Shown here piece by piece: positions 32,508-34,968 of a stretch of DNA of 34,968 nt (positions are counted from its first letter, which is position 1; each line of letters opens with the position of its first letter). A program made the translations under genes and the position numbers. The DNA comes from Fervidifonticultor_A octavus_A (GTDB lineage: Bacteria; Sysuimicrobiota; Sysuimicrobiia; Sysuimicrobiales; Humicultoraceae). Below the pieces are notes generated by a model. The model saw nothing but the letters and a program-made list of their open reading frames with translations. It ran no database searches and was not told the DNA's origin. The stretch is from positions 1 through 34,968 of the forward strand of contig JAVKID010000016.1 in assembly GCA_031459655.1 (NCBI GenBank), written 5' to 3'.

Positions 32508-33455
32508 ATGAGACTTCCCTGGAGGCAGGTTGCTGTCCGGACAAGTGTGCTTGCGGGACTGTGCCTGCTTATGGTCTTGGCGCCTGTCGGCGGGTGGCTG
32601 GGCGTGCCGTCGGTGGCGTCGGCGCAGGCGCAGGACCTGCGGGAGTACACCCTTGCGGCTGGGGACACCGTGGACATCGCGGTGTTCGGGCAACCCGACC
32701 TCAGCCGCTCGGAGATCATCCGACCCGACGGTCGCATCACCCTGCCGCTGGTCGGGGATGTGCAGGCCGCTGGATTGACTCCGACACAACTGGCGGAGCG
32801 GATCGCGTCGTTGTTGAAGGCGTACGTGAAGGATCCTCAGGTCACGGTCTCGGTTCGGAACTTCCAGCGGGCGCTCGTCTATCTCGTGGGACAGGTGGTG
32901 CGGCCGGGCGCGGTGGAGATCCAGCGTGGCTGGACCGTCATGGACGTGATGGCGGTCGCCGGCGGCCTGGCACCGCGCGCGGCGCCCAGACGCGCCACGC
33001 TCATCCGCCGGGGGACCGGGCAGACGCTCCCGCTGGACCTGGAGAAGTTGCTGGTGCGGGGCGACCGATCGGCCGACCTTCCGGTGGAGCCCGGTGACAT
33101 CATCATGGTGCCCGCGCTGCAGAACCGAGTCCTGATGCTGGGTGCGATCCGATCTCCTGGAGCCTATGACTTCGACGACGGCGCCCGCTTCCTGGATGCG
33201 ATCGCCCAGGCGGGCGGACCGGCCGATCGGGCTGGTGTGAGCAACATCGGCCTGATCCGCGAGGGTCCCGACGGAAAACCGGCGGTGATCACCATCGACA
33301 TGAACAGGATCCTCAGAGGAGACATGACCCAGAACATCCCGGTGAGGAACGGCGATGTCATCTACGTTCCCCAGGGGCCGCTGGTCCGGTGGCAGGAGGT
33401 GCTGGCCTGGCTGTCGGGACTGGGCCTGATTCGTTCGTTGTTGGGCGGCAGTTAG
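32508..33455 (+). CDS. Polysaccharide export protein (Wza-like, Poly_export and SLBB domains)
   Basis: This 315-residue exported protein has a signal peptide ending near 'SVASAQAQ', a Poly_export domain ('YTLAAGDTVDIAVFGQPDLSRSEIIRPDGRITLPLVGDV') and then two SLBB domains ('GQVVRPGAVEIQRGWTVMDVMAVAGGL', 'LGAIRSPGAYDF'). The C-terminal segment 'WQEVLAWLSGLGLIRSLLG' could be a membrane helix like that of Wza. No lipobox is visible. Start choice is ATG 32508, with AGGGGGG nine bases upstream. GTG 32499 is an alternative. It moves polysaccharide across the envelope together with the next gene. Confidence 0.9.
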   Translation: MRLPWRQVAVRTSVLAGLCLLMVLAPVGGWLGVPSVASAQAQDLREYTLAAGDTVDIAVFGQPDLSRSEIIRPDGRITLPLVGDVQAAGLTPTQLAERIASLLKAYVKDPQVTVSVRNFQRALVYLVGQVVRPGAVEIQRGWTVMDVMAVAGGLAPRAAPRRATLIRRGTGQTLPLDLEKLLVRGDRSADLPVEPGDIIMVPALQNRVLMLGAIRSPGAYDFDDGARFLDAIAQAGGPADRAGVSNIGLIREGPDGKPAVITIDMNRILRGDMTQNIPVRNGDVIYVPQGPLVRWQEVLAWLSGLGLIRSLLGGS

Positions 33456-33499
33456 CCCAACCTGCAGCGACGACTGGAGAGCCGGAGGGAGTTCTCACC

Positions 33500-34968
33500 A
33501 TGGCGAGCGCGCAGGCAGCAGACATCGGGCAGTACCTGGCTGCAGTCAGGAAGCGGTGGTGGCTTGTCCTGCTCTTGATGATGGTGGCCGCCGGAGGCGT
33601 CTACTGGCGGTCGGGCGACACGCCACCGGTCTACAGTGCCTCGGCCGTCCTGTTGGTCACCGCGCCGATCATTGCGCCGGTTCCGCCCGTCGCCGACGCC
33701 GGCGAGGCTACCCGGCCTTCGGCCGGCACCGTCACGGCCGACATCCTGCAACTCATTGACAGTCGTCCCATTGCCGAACGCGTCGCCCGCAGGCTGGGCA
33801 TGGCGGGGCCCGGGGAAGTCCAGGCGGCCGTCAGTGCGTCGGCACCGCGGGGGACCTCGTTGATCAGGGTGACGGCGACGGCCGGGACCCCACAGCAGGC
33901 AGCGGCCCTCGCGAACGTGACGGCCGAGGAGTTCGTGGCGTTCTTCCGAGAGACAAACCGGGCCAGCGCCCGGGAGTCCCGCCGGTTCGTCGAGGAGCAA
34001 CTCGCCCAAGCGCGCGCTCGGCTGGAGGCTTCCGAGCGGGCCATCCAGGCGTTCAACGAACGGCTCCAGATGCCGTCGCTGGCGGCGACCACCGCTCAGA
34101 TCCAGGCGGCCGCCGCCGCGGCCCAGCAGGATCTGGAGAATGCCAGGCTCACCCTCCGGGAGACCGAGGCGCGCCTTGCGGCCATCAGGGAGCGGCTGGC
34201 GCGGGAGGACCCGGTGGTGGTGGCGTCCCGCTCGACGTCTGACAACCCGGTGTTTCGGCGCTACCAGGACCGGCTGGTCGAGCTGGAGATCCAACGCGCG
34301 GCATTGGCGCAACAGTATACGGCCCAGCATCCGCGGATGGAGCAGATCACCCGGGAGATCAATGACCTGCGCAGCCGGATGACCGCTGAAGCCCGTACCG
34401 CCGTGGCGCAGGAAGTCACGGTGAACAACCCGATCCACGCCAGGCTGCTGAACGACATCGTGGGCCTGGAGGTGGACCGCATTGCGGTCAGCGCCCGTGT
34501 CGATGCGCTCCAGGAGGCGCTGCGGCGGCGCCGCGCGGCGGCCATGTCGCTGCCGGCGGCGGAGACCGCGTTCAATCGGCTGACCCGCGAGCATCGGATT
34601 CTCGAGAACAACTACACGGCGTTGTCGGCCCGCTACCAGGAGATGCTCGTCCGGGAGAACCTGGCCGGGCACTATCCCACGAGCCTCCAGTTCATCGAGG
34701 CGGCTGCTCCTCCGGGCCGGCCGGCGCCCTCGTCGCTCCCGAGGATGGCGGGGGTCGCGGTGCTGGCCGCGTTCGTGCTGGGCGTGGTGGCGTCGTTGTT
34801 ACTGGAGTCTCTGGATGACACCATCCGGTCGCCGCAGGAGGCCGAACGGGTACTGGGTGCGCCGGTCCTGGCGCAGATTCCCGCGCGTGAGGAGCCCAGG
34901 ACCGCGGCGGCGACCGCGGCCTTTCTGCTGCTGACTCTCGTCGGCGTCGCCGTGATCACCGCCTCGGT
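33500..34968 (+). CDS. Polysaccharide chain-length/co-polymerase protein (Wzz-like), 3' end outside window
   Basis: The frame is open from ATG 33500 to the window end (about 489 residues seen). It has an N-terminal membrane span ('RWWLVLLLMMVAAGGVYW'), a Wzz-type domain, a long coiled coil from about residue 155 to 300 and a GNVR-like region. A second span ('AGVAVLAAFVLGVVASLLLE') follows. After it comes 'SLDDTIRSPQEAERVLGAPVLAQIP', as in chain-length regulators that lead into a tyrosine-kinase domain, then another hydrophobic stretch. Whether a kinase domain follows lies beyond this window. Confidence 0.88.
   Translation, partial: MASAQAADIGQYLAAVRKRWWLVLLLMMVAAGGVYWRSGDTPPVYSASAVLLVTAPIIAPVPPVADAGEATRPSAGTVTADILQLIDSRPIAERVARRLGMAGPGEVQAAVSASAPRGTSLIRVTATAGTPQQAAALANVTAEEFVAFFRETNRASARESRRFVEEQLAQARARLEASERAIQAFNERLQMPSLAATTAQIQAAAAAAQQDLENARLTLRETEARLAAIRERLAREDPVVVASRSTSDNPVFRRYQDRLVELEIQRAALAQQYTAQHPRMEQITREINDLRSRMTAEARTAVAQEVTVNNPIHARLLNDIVGLEVDRIAVSARVDALQEALRRRRAAAMSLPAAETAFNRLTREHRILENNYTALSARYQEMLVRENLAGHYPTSLQFIEAAAPPGRPAPSSLPRMAGVAVLAAFVLGVVASLLLESLDDTIRSPQEAERVLGAPVLAQIPAREEPRTAAATAAFLLLTLVGVAVITAS

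Overview
This window is a replication-origin region from a G+C-rich bacterium. Two gene blocks run outwards from an origin-like gap at about 15.02-15.51 kb. To the left (minus strand) lie an ATPase/winged-helix gene, dnaA, dnaN, an S4 protein, recF, dciA, remB, gyrB and gyrA, followed by a site-2 protease, an acetyltransferase and a DinB-like protein. To the right (plus strand) lie rpmH, rnpA, yidD, yidC, khpB/jag, rsmG, parA and parB, followed by HD-domain, DUF554 and DUF4446 genes. This is the order known from Bacillota and related deep lineages. DciA in place of a DnaC/DnaI loader, the high G+C, an oligopeptide-binding protein without a lipobox and a Wza-like export protein suggest a deep-branching, possibly diderm lineage on that side of the tree. 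The phylum cannot be named from this sequence alone.

Left edge (1-3158, plus): the end of a peptide/nickel-type ABC importer (permease B, permease C, binding protein). It converges on the DinB-like gene so tightly that the two stop codons share one CTAG. From 3155 to 15020 everything is on the minus strand, with several overlapping starts and stops, and gyrB has its own good promoter with a leader hairpin. The origin gap carries two perfect and at least three near-perfect DnaA boxes.

Right arm (15.5-22.0 kb): ribosomal protein L34, RNase P protein, membrane-insertion genes, an RNA-binding KhpB, an RsmG that appears to start at CTG, and ParA/ParB with a parS site inside parB. A phosphoribosyltransferase then leads into a complete glycine-cleavage set (gcvT, gcvH, gcvPA, gcvPB) and a threonine/serine ammonia-lyase, mostly joined by 1-4 base overlaps. 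Next is a LexA unit with two tandem operators. Immediately coupled to lexA are a 35-residue single-pass membrane protein and a protein resembling RNase HI that has lost catalytic acids. Beyond it are a tail-anchored TPR protein, a secreted protein, convergent trxA and trxB, a small unknown protein and the start of an exopolysaccharide export locus (Wza-like and Wzz-like, the latter cut by the window end).

The leading candidates for undescribed biology are (i) the GHKL-ATPase/winged-helix protein encoded between the origin and dnaA, and (ii) the two-gene tail of the lexA operon (tiny membrane protein plus RNase H-like pseudoenzyme). Smaller items are the CTG start of rsmG, the parS/low-GC 3' end of parB, the hairpin leaders of gyrB, trxA and trxB, and the Val83-Pro84 quinolone-site residues of GyrA.
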